Translations under genes and position numbers: made by a program
Assembly (NCBI GenBank): GCA_017559995.1
Contig: JAFYPP010000094.1
Span: 1-64,000, forward strand
Source of the DNA: Clostridia bacterium
Lineage (GTDB): Bacteria > Bacillota > Clostridia > Oscillospirales > Butyricicoccaceae
DNA length: 64,000 bases
Reading direction: 5' to 3'
Part shown: piece by piece, positions 8,398-17,208 of the stretch
How the letters are laid out: each line of letters opens with the position of its first letter
How positions within the stretch are numbered: the stretch's first letter is position 1
Notes under the pieces: model-generated
The model's input: only the letters and a program-made list of their open reading frames with translations
What the model was told of the DNA's origin: nothing
Databases searched by the model: none

Positions 8398-9666
8398 GTG
8401 CCTGACAAAGTGAAACGATGGGACTACAAATGGGTCATTCTGGCGGTCTGCTTTTTGATGGAGCTGATCTGCCTGGGCTTTTGCAGCAGCAATGTGGGCC
8501 TCTACACCAAAGCGGTCACCGAGGCGCTGGACATCAGGCGCAGCGTCTATTCCTTCAGCAGCAGCATCCGCTATATCGTACAGGTGGTAACCGCCCTGTA
8601 TTTCGGCACTTGCATCAAGCGGTTCGGCGTGAAAAAAATGGTGTGCGTAGGCCTTTTGAGCCTCACCGGGTCGGTGCTGGTGCGGGCGTTTGCCACCCAG
8701 ATTTATCACTTATACATCGGCGGCGCCCTCTGGGGTTTGGGCATCGTCTTTTCGGGCGGCACCATGGCCGGAACCATCGTGCGCCGGTGGTTCCACCAGG
8801 ATGTGGGCCGGTATACCGGCATCGTGATGTCCGCCAACGGCATCGGCGGTGCCATCGCGGCGCAGATCATATCGCCCATCATCAACAACGGCGAGGTGTT
8901 CGGCTATCGAAAGGCCTACCTGCTGTCCGCCGCCGTCACTTTCGTCATCGGTGTGGTGGTGATGCTTTTCCTGCGGGAGCAGCCGGACGACCCACGGGAA
9001 CAACCTGTGAGCGGCAAGAAAAAGCCCCGTGGCGCCCGTTGGGTGGGCATCGAATATGCCGTGGCGAAGAAGAAACCGTATTTCTACGCCGTGGCCGCCA
9101 TGGTGTTCCTCACCGGCATCAGCCTGCAGAGCATCGGCAGCATCAGCATCGTGTATATGACCGACCTGGGTCTGCCTGCCGGATTTACGGCCACCTGCGC
9201 CACCGTATCCTCCCTGTGCCTGACCTGCTCCAAGATCGTGGTGGGCACCACCTACGATAAGCGAGGTCTGCGGTTCGCCCTGCTCCTGTGCCAGCTGTCC
9301 GCTATCAGCGCCTTTGTGCTCAAAGCCCTGCTGACCAATACCGTGGCCGGCATGGTGATGGCCATAATTGCCACCGCCTTGTCCGCTGTGGCGCTGCCGC
9401 TGGAGACCGTCATGATCCCGCTGCTCTCCAACGAGCTGTTCGGCTCGGCCTCCTACGACAAAGTGCTGGGCGTGTTCATGGCCATGAACTCCCTGGGCCT
9501 CTGTCTGGGTTCGCCGCTGGGCGACCTGTACTATGACCTGTTCGGCACCTACAGACCCTGCTTCTGGTTCTTCACCGTTTTGATGGCGGTGATCGCCGTG
9601 GGGTATCGGTTCGCGATCCGGGCGGCTCTGCGGGAAAAAGAACTCGTTCTGGAACAAACAGCATGA
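8398..9666 (+). CDS. MFS transporter
   Basis: A 422-residue protein with about 12 predicted transmembrane helices and a GTG start. The loop after helix 2 (GTCIKRFGVKKM) resembles the MFS motif between helices 2 and 3. A basic cytoplasmic loop (SGKKKPRGARW) sits midway, as in 6+6 MFS folds. Overall look is closest to the oxalate/formate or monocarboxylate antiporter branch, but the substrate cannot be assigned. It is monocistronic with its own promoter and a terminator directly after the stop. Confidence 0.85.
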   Translation: MPDKVKRWDYKWVILAVCFLMELICLGFCSSNVGLYTKAVTEALDIRRSVYSFSSSIRYIVQVVTALYFGTCIKRFGVKKMVCVGLLSLTGSVLVRAFATQIYHLYIGGALWGLGIVFSGGTMAGTIVRRWFHQDVGRYTGIVMSANGIGGAIAAQIISPIINNGEVFGYRKAYLLSAAVTFVIGVVVMLFLREQPDDPREQPVSGKKKPRGARWVGIEYAVAKKKPYFYAVAAMVFLTGISLQSIGSISIVYMTDLGLPAGFTATCATVSSLCLTCSKIVVGTTYDKRGLRFALLLCQLSAISAFVLKALLTNTVAGMVMAIIATALSAVALPLETVMIPLLSNELFGSASYDKVLGVFMAMNSLGLCLGSPLGDLYYDLFGTYRPCFWFFTVLMAVIAVGYRFAIRAALREKELVLEQTA

Positions 9667-9696
9667 AAAAAAGCACCCTTTTGGGTGCTTTTTCTT
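9667..9696. terminator. bidirectional terminator between convergent genes
   Basis: AAGCACCC / TTTT loop / GGGTGCTT (9671-9690), flanked by an A tract on the left and a T tract on the right, so it serves both the MFS gene and the Mbeg1-like gene. Confidence 0.88.
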
Positions 9697-10791
9697 TTAT
9701 TCTTTTTTCAGCGATGCCGGCAAGGTCTTTAAACTGAAGGCAGCCAGTTCCTTCAGGGTGCGGAACAAAAACTCCCGGGTGTCCTGATCCAGCTTGGCGG
9801 CCTCCCGGGCCACTGTGGGGATGGTCTTTTGCCAGTCAGCCCGCAGCTGATCCAATGTGCGCACGTCGGTGCTCTCCAGAATACCGAACAGGGCGTCCAC
9901 CAGCCGCTCCCGCTCGCTGTGGTCCATCCGCTGCAGCCAGGCGGTGAGGGTCTGGTCCACGTGCCGGGCATCTCGGGTGAGGTGGTCCAGCGACACGAAG
10001 GCCCCGTCCTTGACCACCCAGTTGAAGGGATCGTGCTGCAGAAGGCTGACGCTTTTGCTTTTCACGATCTTATAGGTCTCCTGCTGCTCCAGCAGCATGC
10101 CCACTACCGAGGATTGGGGCAGGGTCTTTTCCACGCGATCCACGATGGCGGTGAAGCCTTCGCTTTCCAGCACCTCCGGCAGGAAACCGGGGCCGTCGTG
10201 GGAAAAGACCCGCCCGATGCGGGTCTGCAGCCGCTTTCCGCAAAAGGCGGCGGCGTATACCGCCAGATTGCCGCCCTTGGAGTGACCGCCCAGCAGGATC
10301 TGGCCGGGGCAATGGAGGGCGGCGGTGGTAAGGTACACCCGCGCGGCCTGCTGGGCCGGCACCGGCGTGCGGAAGGCCATGTTGAAGTCCTCTTTCCAAC
10401 CCACCAGAGTGGAATCGGTGCCCCGAAAAGCGATGTAGGACAGCTTGGGCGCCAGACGGAAGGTCATGGCGGAAAACTGCTTTTCCCGCAGGACGTCCAG
10501 GGTGGCGGTGTAACCCATCACCCGGATGTCCCGGAACCGGGGGCTGGCCGCCAGCGCGGTCAGCAGCTGCCGGGTCTTTTGTGGGGCGAAGGTCACCGAA
10601 AACAGACGGTCAAAATGCTCCGCACGGTACAGGTCCGCCAGCCGAAGGCCACGCCAGGTGCGGGCGTCTGCCAGCTGGGCGGGAATATCCAGATAGGCCA
10701 GACAGGACAGAACGAGGCTGTCCACGTCGCAGAACGCCTTTTTGTCAAAGGTGTCCAGACAGGTCTCGGCATAGGTGATGATGTTGTCCAT
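9697..10791 (-). CDS. Mbeg1-like (DUF2974) alpha/beta-hydrolase-fold protein
   Basis: A 364-residue protein starting MDNIITYAETC at 10791, set by GAGGAGG five bases upstream; the longer open frame passes through the promoter. Residues ~110-130 contain SYIAFRGTDSTLVGWKEDF, a lipase-3-like strand. The nucleophile-elbow motif GGHSKGGN follows around residue 170, where the Ser would be the nucleophile, and a later SHDGPGF segment fits the acid region. This is the pattern of the DUF2974/Mbeg1-like family in Firmicutes, lipase-like proteins of unknown substrate. No signal peptide is seen. It has its own promoter and ends at a shared terminator. Confidence 0.85.
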   Translation of the reverse strand: MDNIITYAETCLDTFDKKAFCDVDSLVLSCLAYLDIPAQLADARTWRGLRLADLYRAEHFDRLFSVTFAPQKTRQLLTALAASPRFRDIRVMGYTATLDVLREKQFSAMTFRLAPKLSYIAFRGTDSTLVGWKEDFNMAFRTPVPAQQAARVYLTTAALHCPGQILLGGHSKGGNLAVYAAAFCGKRLQTRIGRVFSHDGPGFLPEVLESEGFTAIVDRVEKTLPQSSVVGMLLEQQETYKIVKSKSVSLLQHDPFNWVVKDGAFVSLDHLTRDARHVDQTLTAWLQRMDHSERERLVDALFGILESTDVRTLDQLRADWQKTIPTVAREAAKLDQDTREFLFRTLKELAAFSLKTLPASLKKE

Positions 10792-10822
10792 GGCGGCCTC
10801 CTCGCAAATGTCTTTTTTATCA

Positions 10823-10851
10823 AGTATACTGTGGATCGGATGCAAAATCAA
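10823..10851 (-). promoter_or_regulatory. sigma-A promoter for the Mbeg1-like gene
   Basis: Minus strand: TTGATT (10846-10851), 17-bp spacer, TATACT (10823-10828). Confidence 0.72.
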
Positions 10852-10860
10852 TGAAACCCT

Positions 10861-10892
10861 GTGACAAAATTCTGCGTTCATACGTTCTATAG
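10861..10892 (+). promoter_or_regulatory. possible ECF-type promoter (autoregulation)
   Basis: GTGACA (10861-10866) and CGTTCTATAG (10883-10892) upstream of the ECF sigma gene lack a good sigma-A -35/-10 pair but resemble ECF promoters with a CGT-C-T-type -10. Self-activation is inference. Confidence 0.4.
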
Positions 10893-10923
10893 ATGAAAGC
10901 GGCTTTCACAAAACCCAGAGGAG

Positions 10924-11391
10924 GTGTTCAAACTGGACGATAAACTGCAAGCGCTGATCGCGCGACAGGGCGACCGGGTATATCGAATGGCCTTCAGCAT
11001 CTGCCCCAATGAAGCCGATGACATCTGGCAGGAGGTGTTCCTTCGGTGGCTGCGGACGAAGCCTGATTTTCCTGATGAGAGTCGGGAACGGGCGTGGCTG
11101 CTGAAGGTCACGGCCAACCTGTGCCGGGATCGCCTGCGCACCCCGTGGTACAAAGGTTGGGAGGAACTGCCCGAGGCCATACCCGCACCGGAACGGGAAG
11201 GGGAGTCCCTGCGGGAACTCATCGACCGCCTGCCAAAAGACCTGCGTGCGGCGGTGTATCTGCATTATTACGAGGGGTACAGCACAAAAGAATGCGCGGA
11301 ACTGCTGGGCATCCGGGAAAGCGCCCTGCGGATGCGTTTGCATCGGGCGAGAGCCCTGCTGAAAAACTGGATCGAGGAGGATGAAACATGA
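10924..11391 (+). CDS. ECF-subfamily RNA polymerase sigma factor
   Basis: A ~155-residue sigma factor. Region 2 is seen in the first 65 residues (YRMAFSICPNEADDIWQEVFLRWL), and region 4 with its helix-turn-helix at the end (YYEGYSTKECAELLGIRESALRMRLHRAR). The GTG at 10924 lies inside the Shine-Dalgarno sequence AGAGGAGGTG, so the real start may be the CTG at 10933, six bases after it. The stop overlaps the next start by 4 bp. The downstream membrane protein is the likely cognate anti-sigma factor. Confidence 0.88.
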   Translation: MFKLDDKLQALIARQGDRVYRMAFSICPNEADDIWQEVFLRWLRTKPDFPDESRERAWLLKVTANLCRDRLRTPWYKGWEELPEAIPAPEREGESLRELIDRLPKDLRAAVYLHYYEGYSTKECAELLGIRESALRMRLHRARALLKNWIEEDET

Positions 11392-12260
11392 ATCGCTATC
11401 AAATGGAACTGGATCACATCACCGTGCCTGAAAGTACGGTGGAACAATTGAAGGAACGGGCGGCTGCGCCCCGGAAAAAGGCCAACTGGCACCGCCCTGT
11501 TGCCGTAGCGGCCTGTCTGGCGCTGATGGTTGCCATCCCCGTGGGTGCGGCGGTGGCAAAGTATTTTACGGTGAATCACTACAGCGCGGAAGCGTTTCCG
11601 GAAGACTTGCGATGGGAAAATCTGAAGGATGGCTTCGTGGTGGAGAATCCCAACCATGTTCCGGGGGAAACCTTTTCGGAAGAACTGTGGAAGCAGGTGC
11701 GGCACATTGAGTCGTTGGAAGGGGCTTACGAGCCGCAGGACGGATATTTGTACTTCGACAGCTGGGAGGACGCAGAAGCCTTCATGGGGTACAACGTGCT
11801 GGACAACGGAGTTCTGGAAGGGGCAGAAAAAGGCGTGAGCAGTATGCTGGATGAAGACGGTACGGTGGTCACAACCTATCACTGCAGCCTGTATCTGGCC
11901 GTTCCCAAGTGGGGCGGTCTGAGCGGTGTCAATCTGCGGTCCGGTTATTCCCTGAACGGCGTGCACATCGATCTGGATGCACATCTTTATACGGATGAAG
12001 ATGGCGGTGTTATGCGGTATACCCAGTCGATACCGGAAGATCCGGATATGGAGGCGGCAGAGTACGGGGCGCTGGAAACCCGGATGACAGCCTCCGGTAC
12101 GGAATACACCATCGCCTTCGGCCGGTACCCCGAGCACGGCCTCTGGTGCGCACAGGCATTCCTGAACTGCGGCAATGCCAGCGTATCCGTGCACTTCAGC
12201 GACTATGACGAATCCACCCTGCGGGAAACCGTACAGCAGGTCATGGACGGATTTCAGTAA
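11388..12260 (+). CDS. probable anti-sigma factor, single-pass membrane protein
   Basis: 290 residues: a short charged cytoplasmic N-terminus (1-36), one transmembrane helix at about 37-57 and a ~230-residue external domain rich in acidic and aromatic residues. It overlaps the ECF sigma gene by 4 bp, the usual arrangement for a sigma/anti-sigma pair. The external domain could be a sensor; I recognise no family in it. The role is inferred from position and topology rather than from an anti-sigma motif. Confidence 0.65.
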   Translation: MNRYQMELDHITVPESTVEQLKERAAAPRKKANWHRPVAVAACLALMVAIPVGAAVAKYFTVNHYSAEAFPEDLRWENLKDGFVVENPNHVPGETFSEELWKQVRHIESLEGAYEPQDGYLYFDSWEDAEAFMGYNVLDNGVLEGAEKGVSSMLDEDGTVVTTYHCSLYLAVPKWGGLSGVNLRSGYSLNGVHIDLDAHLYTDEDGGVMRYTQSIPEDPDMEAAEYGALETRMTASGTEYTIAFGRYPEHGLWCAQAFLNCGNASVSVHFSDYDESTLRETVQQVMDGFQ

Positions 12261-12268
12261 ACAAAACA

Positions 12269-12292
12269 CCGCCGCACCGGATGGTGCGGCGG
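12269..12292. terminator. bidirectional terminator hairpin
   Basis: CCGCCGCACC / GGAT loop / GGTGCGGCGG, a perfect 10-bp stem between the convergent anti-sigma gene and the ribbon-helix-helix gene. The T-richness is modest on both sides. Confidence 0.75.
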
Positions 12293-12299
12293 CTGTTTG

Positions 12300-12500
12300 T
12301 TATTCAATATCCAGTTCGATGGGCATATCGATCTCGTCGGAGATGTACTTTCCGTTTTTCTTCCGCTGACGGACGCACTCGGTGAGCAGATACTCGATCT
12401 GGCCGTTCACCGAGCGGAAGTCATCCTCCGCCCAGGCGGCAATGGCTGCGTACAGCTTGGGGGAGAGCCGCAGCGGGATCTGCTTCTTGTTGTCAGCCAT
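12300..12500 (-). CDS. Arc/ribbon-helix-helix-like small protein
   Basis: A 66-residue protein whose [22 protein letters not shown] segment fits the strand-helix start of an Arc-type ribbon-helix-helix domain, followed by a second helix ([13 protein letters not shown]). It starts 4 bp after the stop of the YbjQ gene without a good ribosome-binding site of its own, so it is probably translationally coupled. It is the last gene of the SPFH operon. A DNA-binding, possibly autoregulatory role is inference. Confidence 0.75.
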   Translation of the reverse strand: MADNKKQIPLRLSPKLYAAIAAWAEDDFRSVNGQIEYLLTECVRQRKKNGKYISDEIDMPIELDIE

Positions 12501-12504
12501 ATGC

Positions 12505-12819
12505 TTACGGACGGAACTTGACGGCGGTGCCGTAAGCGAACACCTCGGCGGCGCCCTGCATAACGGCGGCGGAGCCGTAGCGGACGCCCACGATGGCGTC
12601 GGCACCCATGGCGGCAGCCTCCTGCACCATGCGCTTGGTGGCCAGGGCACGGGCGTCGTTCATCATTTCGGTATAGGCGCTCAACTCACCGCCCACCAGG
12701 GTCTTGAAGCTCTGGGTGATATCCTTGCCCAGATGTTTGGTCTGGATGGTGGCGCCCTTTACCAGCCCCAGCATCTCCAGTTCCTTGCCGGTAATATAAT
12801 CAGTGGTCACGATCAGCAT
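12505..12819 (-). CDS. YbjQ/UPF0145 family protein
   Basis: A 104-residue protein with the YbjQ pattern: [11 protein letters not shown] at the start, a central [17 protein letters not shown] helix and [12 protein letters not shown]. These small proteins form pentamer-like rings in known structures and are often labelled heavy-metal binding, but their role is not settled. It has a good ribosome-binding site (AAGGAGG) and lies between a small membrane protein and a ribbon-helix-helix protein. Confidence 0.9.
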   Translation of the reverse strand: MLIVTTDYITGKELEMLGLVKGATIQTKHLGKDITQSFKTLVGGELSAYTEMMNDARALATKRMVQEAAAMGADAIVGVRYGSAAVMQGAAEVFAYGTAVKFRP

Positions 12820-12831
12820 AATATATCCTCC

Positions 12832-13056
12832 TTAATACTTGTCCAGGTCGTCGGTCTCATCGCTGTTTAATTCCCGGATGCGCTGTACCAGCACCAGAGC
12901 CGTTACACCGCAAACACCGATGGGCAGCGCGTACAGAAGCACACGGGCCCAGCCGGGGATATCCGGCTCGCCGGCCAGCAGAATCAGCACGCCGCCGTAA
13001 TACAGGATGACGAACAGGGCGGAGAGTACAGCGCCCCAAAATCCTTTCTTCTTCAT
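12832..13056 (-). CDS. small two-helix membrane protein
   Basis: 74 residues with two predicted transmembrane helices (about 8-28 and 38-58) and an acidic C-terminal tail (NSDETDDLDKY). No family is recognised. It starts 3 bp after the stop of the SPFH gene and precedes YbjQ, so it is probably part of the same membrane assembly or its accessory. Confidence 0.75.
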   Translation of the reverse strand: MKKKGFWGAVLSALFVILYYGGVLILLAGEPDIPGWARVLLYALPIGVCGVTALVLVQRIRELNSDETDDLDKY

Positions 13057-13059
13057 GGC

Positions 13060-14082
13060 TTAATACAGGCTGCCGGTGTTGACGATGGGCTGGGCGTCGT
13101 GGTTGCCGCACAGCACCACCAGCAGATTGGACACCATGGCGGCCTTGCGCTCCTCGTCCAGATTGACCAGCTGGCCTTCGTTCAGCCGCTCCAGCGCCAT
13201 TTCCACCATGCCCACGGCACCGTCCACGATCATCTTGCGGGCGTCGATGATGGCGGAAGCCTGCTGCCGCTGCAGCATGACCGCGGCGATCTCGGGCGCA
13301 TAGGCCAGATAGGTGATGCGGGCCTCGAGGATCTCCAGACCGGCCTCGGCCACCTTGGCCTGGATCTCGTCACGGATGCGCTCGGCCACCACTTCGCTGG
13401 AGCCGCGGAGGCTGCCGTCGTCGGCGTGGCCGTCGCCGGTGGTGTCCACGTTGGGGGCCACGTCATAGGGGTAAATACGAACCACATTCCGCAGGGCGCT
13501 GTCGCACTGCAGGGACAGGTATTCCTTATAGTTATCCACGTTAAAGACCGCCTTTGCGGTGTCGGTGACACGCCACATAACAGCGATGCCGATCTCCACG
13601 GGATTGCCCAGACAGTCGTTGATCTTCTGGCGGGCGTTGTTCAGGGTCATGATCTTCAGCGAGATCTTTTTGCTGGGCATTTCCACCTGGGCGCCGTTGG
13701 CGCCGGCCAGGACGATGGGCTTGCTGCCGCCGTCCACGTCACCGCTCTGGTTGAGCTTGGTCTTGGCGGCAGGGTTGACCGCGGTGCAGAAGGGGTTGAC
13801 CCAATAGAAACCCTCGCCCTTGAGGGTACCCACATACTTGCCGAACAGGGTCAGCACCAGAGCCTCCTGGGGCTTGAGCACCTTCAGACCGCACAGCAGG
13901 ATCCAGCCAAGGGCCAGCCACGCGATGCAAACGGCCATCAGCGCGACGGTCAGGGGAGCGGGCAGCGCGCCGCCGAAGGACACCAGAAAGATCACGCCGC
14001 CGACACCGGCCGCATAACCCAGCAGGATGGCCAGCAGCACCAGCATGCCGTTTTTATTCTTGTTCAAAAGTTTCTCGTTCAT
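13060..14082 (-). CDS. SPFH/band 7 domain protein
   Basis: A 340-residue protein with two N-terminal hydrophobic helices (about 12-35 and 44-66), then an SPFH domain starting near [21 protein letters not shown] coiled region with [30 protein letters not shown] is typical of prohibitin/flotillin-like proteins. Such proteins form large oligomers on the inner membrane face and scaffold membrane domains. It heads a four-gene operon (SPFH, small membrane protein, YbjQ, ribbon-helix-helix) with the promoter at 14118-14146 and a good SD (GGAAGGAG). Confidence 0.9.
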   Translation of the reverse strand: MNEKLLNKNKNGMLVLLAILLGYAAGVGGVIFLVSFGGALPAPLTVALMAVCIAWLALGWILLCGLKVLKPQEALVLTLFGKYVGTLKGEGFYWVNPFCTAVNPAAKTKLNQSGDVDGGSKPIVLAGANGAQVEMPSKKISLKIMTLNNARQKINDCLGNPVEIGIAVMWRVTDTAKAVFNVDNYKEYLSLQCDSALRNVVRIYPYDVAPNVDTTGDGHADDGSLRGSSEVVAERIRDEIQAKVAEAGLEILEARITYLAYAPEIAAVMLQRQQASAIIDARKMIVDGAVGMVEMALERLNEGQLVNLDEERKAAMVSNLLVVLCGNHDAQPIVNTGSLY

Positions 14083-14117
14083 ATCCCAAACTCCTTCCGG
14101 ATTGTTTTGATATCAAA

Positions 14118-14146
14118 ATCATATCACGATAATAGCGGCTCGTCAA
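14118..14146 (-). promoter_or_regulatory. sigma-A promoter for the SPFH operon
   Basis: Minus strand: TTGACG (14141-14146), 17-bp spacer, TATGAT (14118-14123). Confidence 0.75.
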
Positions 14147-14157
14147 GCGGTTTTTGG

Positions 14158-14186
14158 TTGTGTCCCGGCAAAAAATATGATAGAAT
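14158..14186 (+). promoter_or_regulatory. sigma-A promoter for the rRNA methyltransferase operon
   Basis: TTGTGT (14158-14163), 17-bp spacer, TAGAAT (14181-14186), divergent from the SPFH promoter. Confidence 0.65.
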
Positions 14187-14216
14187 AAAGAAAAATCTGC
14201 GCAAAGGACGATCGTT

Positions 14217-15449
14217 ATGAAAGCACAACGGGAATATCCCCGCTTGATCATTACACAAAAAGGCACCCGCTGGGTGGAGAGCGGCCATCCCTGGATCTAT
14301 GAGGCCGAAGTGGTGCGTGTGGAAGGGGACATCCAAAACGGATGTCTGGCCGACGCCGTGTCCGAAAAGGGCAAGTACCTGGGCACCGGATGGGTGAGCC
14401 TCCAGTCCAAGATCCGCCTGCGTCTGGTGTCCCGCAACGCCAACGACAGGTTTGACACCGCCTTCTGGAAGCGTCGCCTGCAGTACGCCTGGAATTACCG
14501 CAAGACGGTGATGGGGGAGCAGGATGTTTCCTGCTGCCGGGTGATCTTCGGCGAGGCCGACGGCTTCCCCGGCCTGACGGTGGACAAGTTCTCCAATTAT
14601 CTGGTGACCCAGACCCTTTCTGTGGGCCTGGAGAACATCAAAGATATGCTCTTCCCCCTGCTGGTGCAGGTGCTGGAAGAGGACGGACAGGTCATCGACG
14701 GCCTCTTTGAGCGCAACGATGTGGCCATCCGTGCCCTGGAGGGTATGGAACAGAATAAGGGTTGGTTCCCGCTGGAGGGCAAGCCTGTCCCCGAAAGCGC
14801 CGTCACCGAGATCTGTGAGAACGGCGTTTATTATTCGGTGGATGTGGAAAACGGCCAAAAGACCGGCTTTTTCCTGGATCAGAAGTACAACCGCCTTGCC
14901 GTGGCCAAACTGGCCAAAGGCAAAAAGGTGCTGGACTGCTTCACCCACACCGGCTCCTTTGCTCTCAACGCCGCTTACGGCGGCGCGGAGCACGTCACCG
15001 CCGTGGACGTTTCCGCATCCGCCATCGAGATGGCAAAGGCCAATGCCGTCCGCAACGGACTGGAGGGTAGAATGGATTTTGTGGTAGCCGACGTGTTCGA
15101 TCTGCTGCCCAAGCTGGAGGCCGAGGGCAAGAAGCCCTATGACTTTATCATTCTGGATCCGCCCGCATTCACCAAATCCCGTAAGACGGTGAAAAACGCC
15201 GAAAAGGGGTATAAGGAGATCAACCTCCGGGCGCTGCGCCTGCTGCCCCGTGGCGGTTATTTTGCCACCGCCTCCTGCAGCCATTTCATGCCCTCCGAGC
15301 TGTTCGTGAAGATGCTGAAATCGGCGGCGCTGGATGCCGGTGTGGAACTGCGGCAGATCGAGGCACGCCAGCAGTCTCCCGACCATCCCATTCTGTGGAA
15401 TGTGCCCGAGACCGATTATCTCAAATTCTACCTGTTCCAGGTGGTGTAA
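14217..15449 (+). CDS. RlmI-like class I SAM-dependent rRNA (cytosine-5) methyltransferase
   Basis: A 410-residue protein with an N-terminal PUA-like domain (RLIITQKGTRWVESGHPWIY), a central EEHP-like region and a C-terminal Rossmann methyltransferase. Motif I is VLDCFTHTGSFALNAAYGG, the catalytic motif is LDPPAF (residues ~312-317), and a second conserved Cys lies in ASCSHFM. This is the RlmI (YccW) architecture, which makes 5-methylcytosine in 23S rRNA in E. coli. The exact target base here is inference from the family. Two small membrane-protein genes follow closely. Confidence 0.88.
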   Translation: MKAQREYPRLIITQKGTRWVESGHPWIYEAEVVRVEGDIQNGCLADAVSEKGKYLGTGWVSLQSKIRLRLVSRNANDRFDTAFWKRRLQYAWNYRKTVMGEQDVSCCRVIFGEADGFPGLTVDKFSNYLVTQTLSVGLENIKDMLFPLLVQVLEEDGQVIDGLFERNDVAIRALEGMEQNKGWFPLEGKPVPESAVTEICENGVYYSVDVENGQKTGFFLDQKYNRLAVAKLAKGKKVLDCFTHTGSFALNAAYGGAEHVTAVDVSASAIEMAKANAVRNGLEGRMDFVVADVFDLLPKLEAEGKKPYDFIILDPPAFTKSRKTVKNAEKGYKEINLRALRLLPRGGYFATASCSHFMPSELFVKMLKSAALDAGVELRQIEARQQSPDHPILWNVPETDYLKFYLFQVV

Positions 15450-15461
15450 GGAGGCACGTAT

Positions 15462-15890
15462 ATGAGATTTTGGAAAATCGTAAAATGGACCTGGTTTCCT
15501 GTTGCGCTGATGATCCTGATGGCCTACTTTTACGCTCCCGTCACCTTTCTGAAGGGTGTGGATCCTGCCGACATCGATTGCATCACCCTCTTTGACGGCA
15601 ACACCGGCTCGGTGAGCGAGGTCACCAAGCAGAAGGATGTGGCCTATATCGTGGAGAACCTGCAGAGCATCCCCGTGCGCCGCACCGGCATCTCCATTCT
15701 GGAGCCGGGTTATCGCTTCCGTCTGACCTTTACCGACGACAAGGGTACGGTCATCGAGGAACTGATCATCAATTCCCAGGATACCATCCGCAAGGATCCC
15801 TTCTTCCTCACCACCGAGGAGGGCGGTCTGTGCTTTGACTACATCTGGGACCTGATGGATGCCGAGCACGACTTTATCGGAGATTTCTAA
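15462..15890 (+). CDS. small membrane-anchored protein, function unknown
   Basis: 142 residues starting MRFWKIVKWTWFPVALMILM, a single N-terminal signal anchor, then an external ~115-residue domain with alternating strands (YRFRLTFTDDKGTVIEELII). I do not recognise the family. It lies 12 bp after the methyltransferase with SD AAGGAGG and is followed by another small membrane protein, so all three are likely co-transcribed. Confidence 0.65.
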   Translation: MRFWKIVKWTWFPVALMILMAYFYAPVTFLKGVDPADIDCITLFDGNTGSVSEVTKQKDVAYIVENLQSIPVRRTGISILEPGYRFRLTFTDDKGTVIEELIINSQDTIRKDPFFLTTEEGGLCFDYIWDLMDAEHDFIGDF

Positions 15891-15911
15891 ACCTTCGGGA
15901 AAGGAGCGACT

Positions 15912-16445
15912 ATGGACAAGGAGCGATGGATGCTCATCATCGGCATTGCGTTTGTGCTGCTGACGGCATTTTTCTGTTGGTGCTACACCAAAAAGAGCGC
16001 CCGTGCCGAAAAAAACGGTTGGTTGGTCATGGGTCTGCTGGCAGCGGCCTTTGCGGTGTTTTCCGTTTGGTACCATACTCCCGTCATCTGCAGGGATCAT
16101 GTGCAGGTGGTGGAGATGGAAGGGCAGAAAGACTGCGTGATCGAAGTGGAACTGATCATCCAGCGCTCCTATCTGCACGGCACCGAGATCAGCGGATGGA
16201 TCTGCACGCCGCTGGATGTCTATGGCACATACAGTGTGCACGAAGCTTCCCGCAATCATGGACGCTATTTCTGTGGATCGTTCTTCCGCGCGGATACCCT
16301 GACAAATAATTTGAACTTTGCGTACTGCCTGCTTTCGGTTGATGTTGGATTTTCCCGTGGCTTTTCAGACGTGACCTACCTGGATATCGTTGAAAGACGG
16401 GAAAGTGAAACGGACTATTGGTATCGAACGCCCACAAAACCTTGA
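15912..16445 (+). CDS. small two-helix membrane protein, function unknown
   Basis: 177 residues with hydrophobic helices at about 7-25 and 37-55, then a ~120-residue probably external domain with several Cys residues. SD AAAGGAG precedes the ATG. No family is recognised. The last codons overlap the -35 box of the next promoter (16442-16447), showing how closely the next transcription unit is packed. Confidence 0.62.
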   Translation: MDKERWMLIIGIAFVLLTAFFCWCYTKKSARAEKNGWLVMGLLAAAFAVFSVWYHTPVICRDHVQVVEMEGQKDCVIEVELIIQRSYLHGTEISGWICTPLDVYGTYSVHEASRNHGRYFCGSFFRADTLTNNLNFAYCLLSVDVGFSRGFSDVTYLDIVERRESETDYWYRTPTKP

Positions 16446-16470
16446 CAAACTTCGCCGAAAGGCATATTCT
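16442..16470 (+). promoter_or_regulatory. sigma-A promoter for the FUSC-like gene
   Basis: Consensus TTGACA (16442-16447), 17-bp spacer, TATTCT (16465-16470). Confidence 0.8.
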
Positions 16471-16516
16471 AAAAAAGTGTTTTCGATGATTACAGAGATA
16501 AAGTGAGTGAATCCCC

Positions 16517-17125
16517 ATGGAACAGAAAAGATCTTGGATCCAATTTCCTAAGGTGGGCATGCGCACCGTCAAGACGGTGATCTCCGCCACCCTGATCGCC
16601 ATCGTGTACCAGCTGATCAATGACCATACCCCTCTGACCGTCAACCCCTGCTTTGCCTGCATCGGTGCCGTATTCGGCATGGGCAACGTGTGGAAGGGCG
16701 GCCTGCAGAGCGGCGGCAACCGCTTCATCGGCACCCTCATCGGCGGTCTGGTGGTCATTCCGGTCTATTGGGTGACGCACCTGTCCGGTCTGCCCATCCC
16801 CGAGTGGATCGCCGTGGCCGTGGGTCTGTTCCTTGTGCTGTACGCCCACCAGATGTTCCGCGCCAACGGCGCCATTCAGCCCGGCGCGGTGGTGTTTTTC
16901 GTGGTGCTGGACACCGTGGTGCCCGAGCGCTACATCAGCTACACCATTGCGCGTATCATCGACACCGGTATCGGTGTGGCTCTGTCTCTGGCCATCAATA
17001 AGATCTGGCCCAGCCCTCTGGAGCCCAAGGCGGAAGCCGCCATGCTGGAGGCACAGATCGACCAGCTGGAAGAACGGCTGGAGGACGTGCTGGAAGAGAT
17101 CGCCGAAGAAGAAGCAAGCAAATAA
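16517..17125 (+). CDS. aromatic acid exporter/FUSC-like membrane protein
   Basis: A 202-residue membrane protein with about four to five transmembrane helices. The start (VGMRTVKTVISATLIAIVYQL) and GNRFIGTLIGGLV motif are typical of the ArAE_1/DUF939 family related to aromatic-acid efflux proteins. A C-terminal acidic coiled segment (QIDQLEERLEDVLEEIAEEE) follows. It is the short Gram-positive form lacking a large cytosolic domain. The transported compound is unknown. It has its own promoter and terminator. Confidence 0.8.
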   Translation: MEQKRSWIQFPKVGMRTVKTVISATLIAIVYQLINDHTPLTVNPCFACIGAVFGMGNVWKGGLQSGGNRFIGTLIGGLVVIPVYWVTHLSGLPIPEWIAVAVGLFLVLYAHQMFRANGAIQPGAVVFFVVLDTVVPERYISYTIARIIDTGIGVALSLAINKIWPSPLEPKAEAAMLEAQIDQLEERLEDVLEEIAEEEASK

Positions 17126-17130
17126 GCAAG

Positions 17131-17167
17131 ACCACAGTCAGCTCCCGGGTTGGCTGTGGTTTTTTTG
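17131..17167 (+). terminator. rho-independent terminator
   Basis: ACCACAG (17131-17137) pairs with CTGTGGT (17154-17160), with partial inner pairing, followed by a run of six T and TGTTT. Confidence 0.85.
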
Positions 17168-17208
17168 TTTGGATAGCCGGAAAATGGTGTTTTTTTCGGC
17201 AAAAACTG

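Noticed and set aside
12300-12819. Toxin-antitoxin pair (ribbon-helix-helix with YbjQ)
   Set aside because: YbjQ is not a toxin family and the genes are the tail of an SPFH operon.
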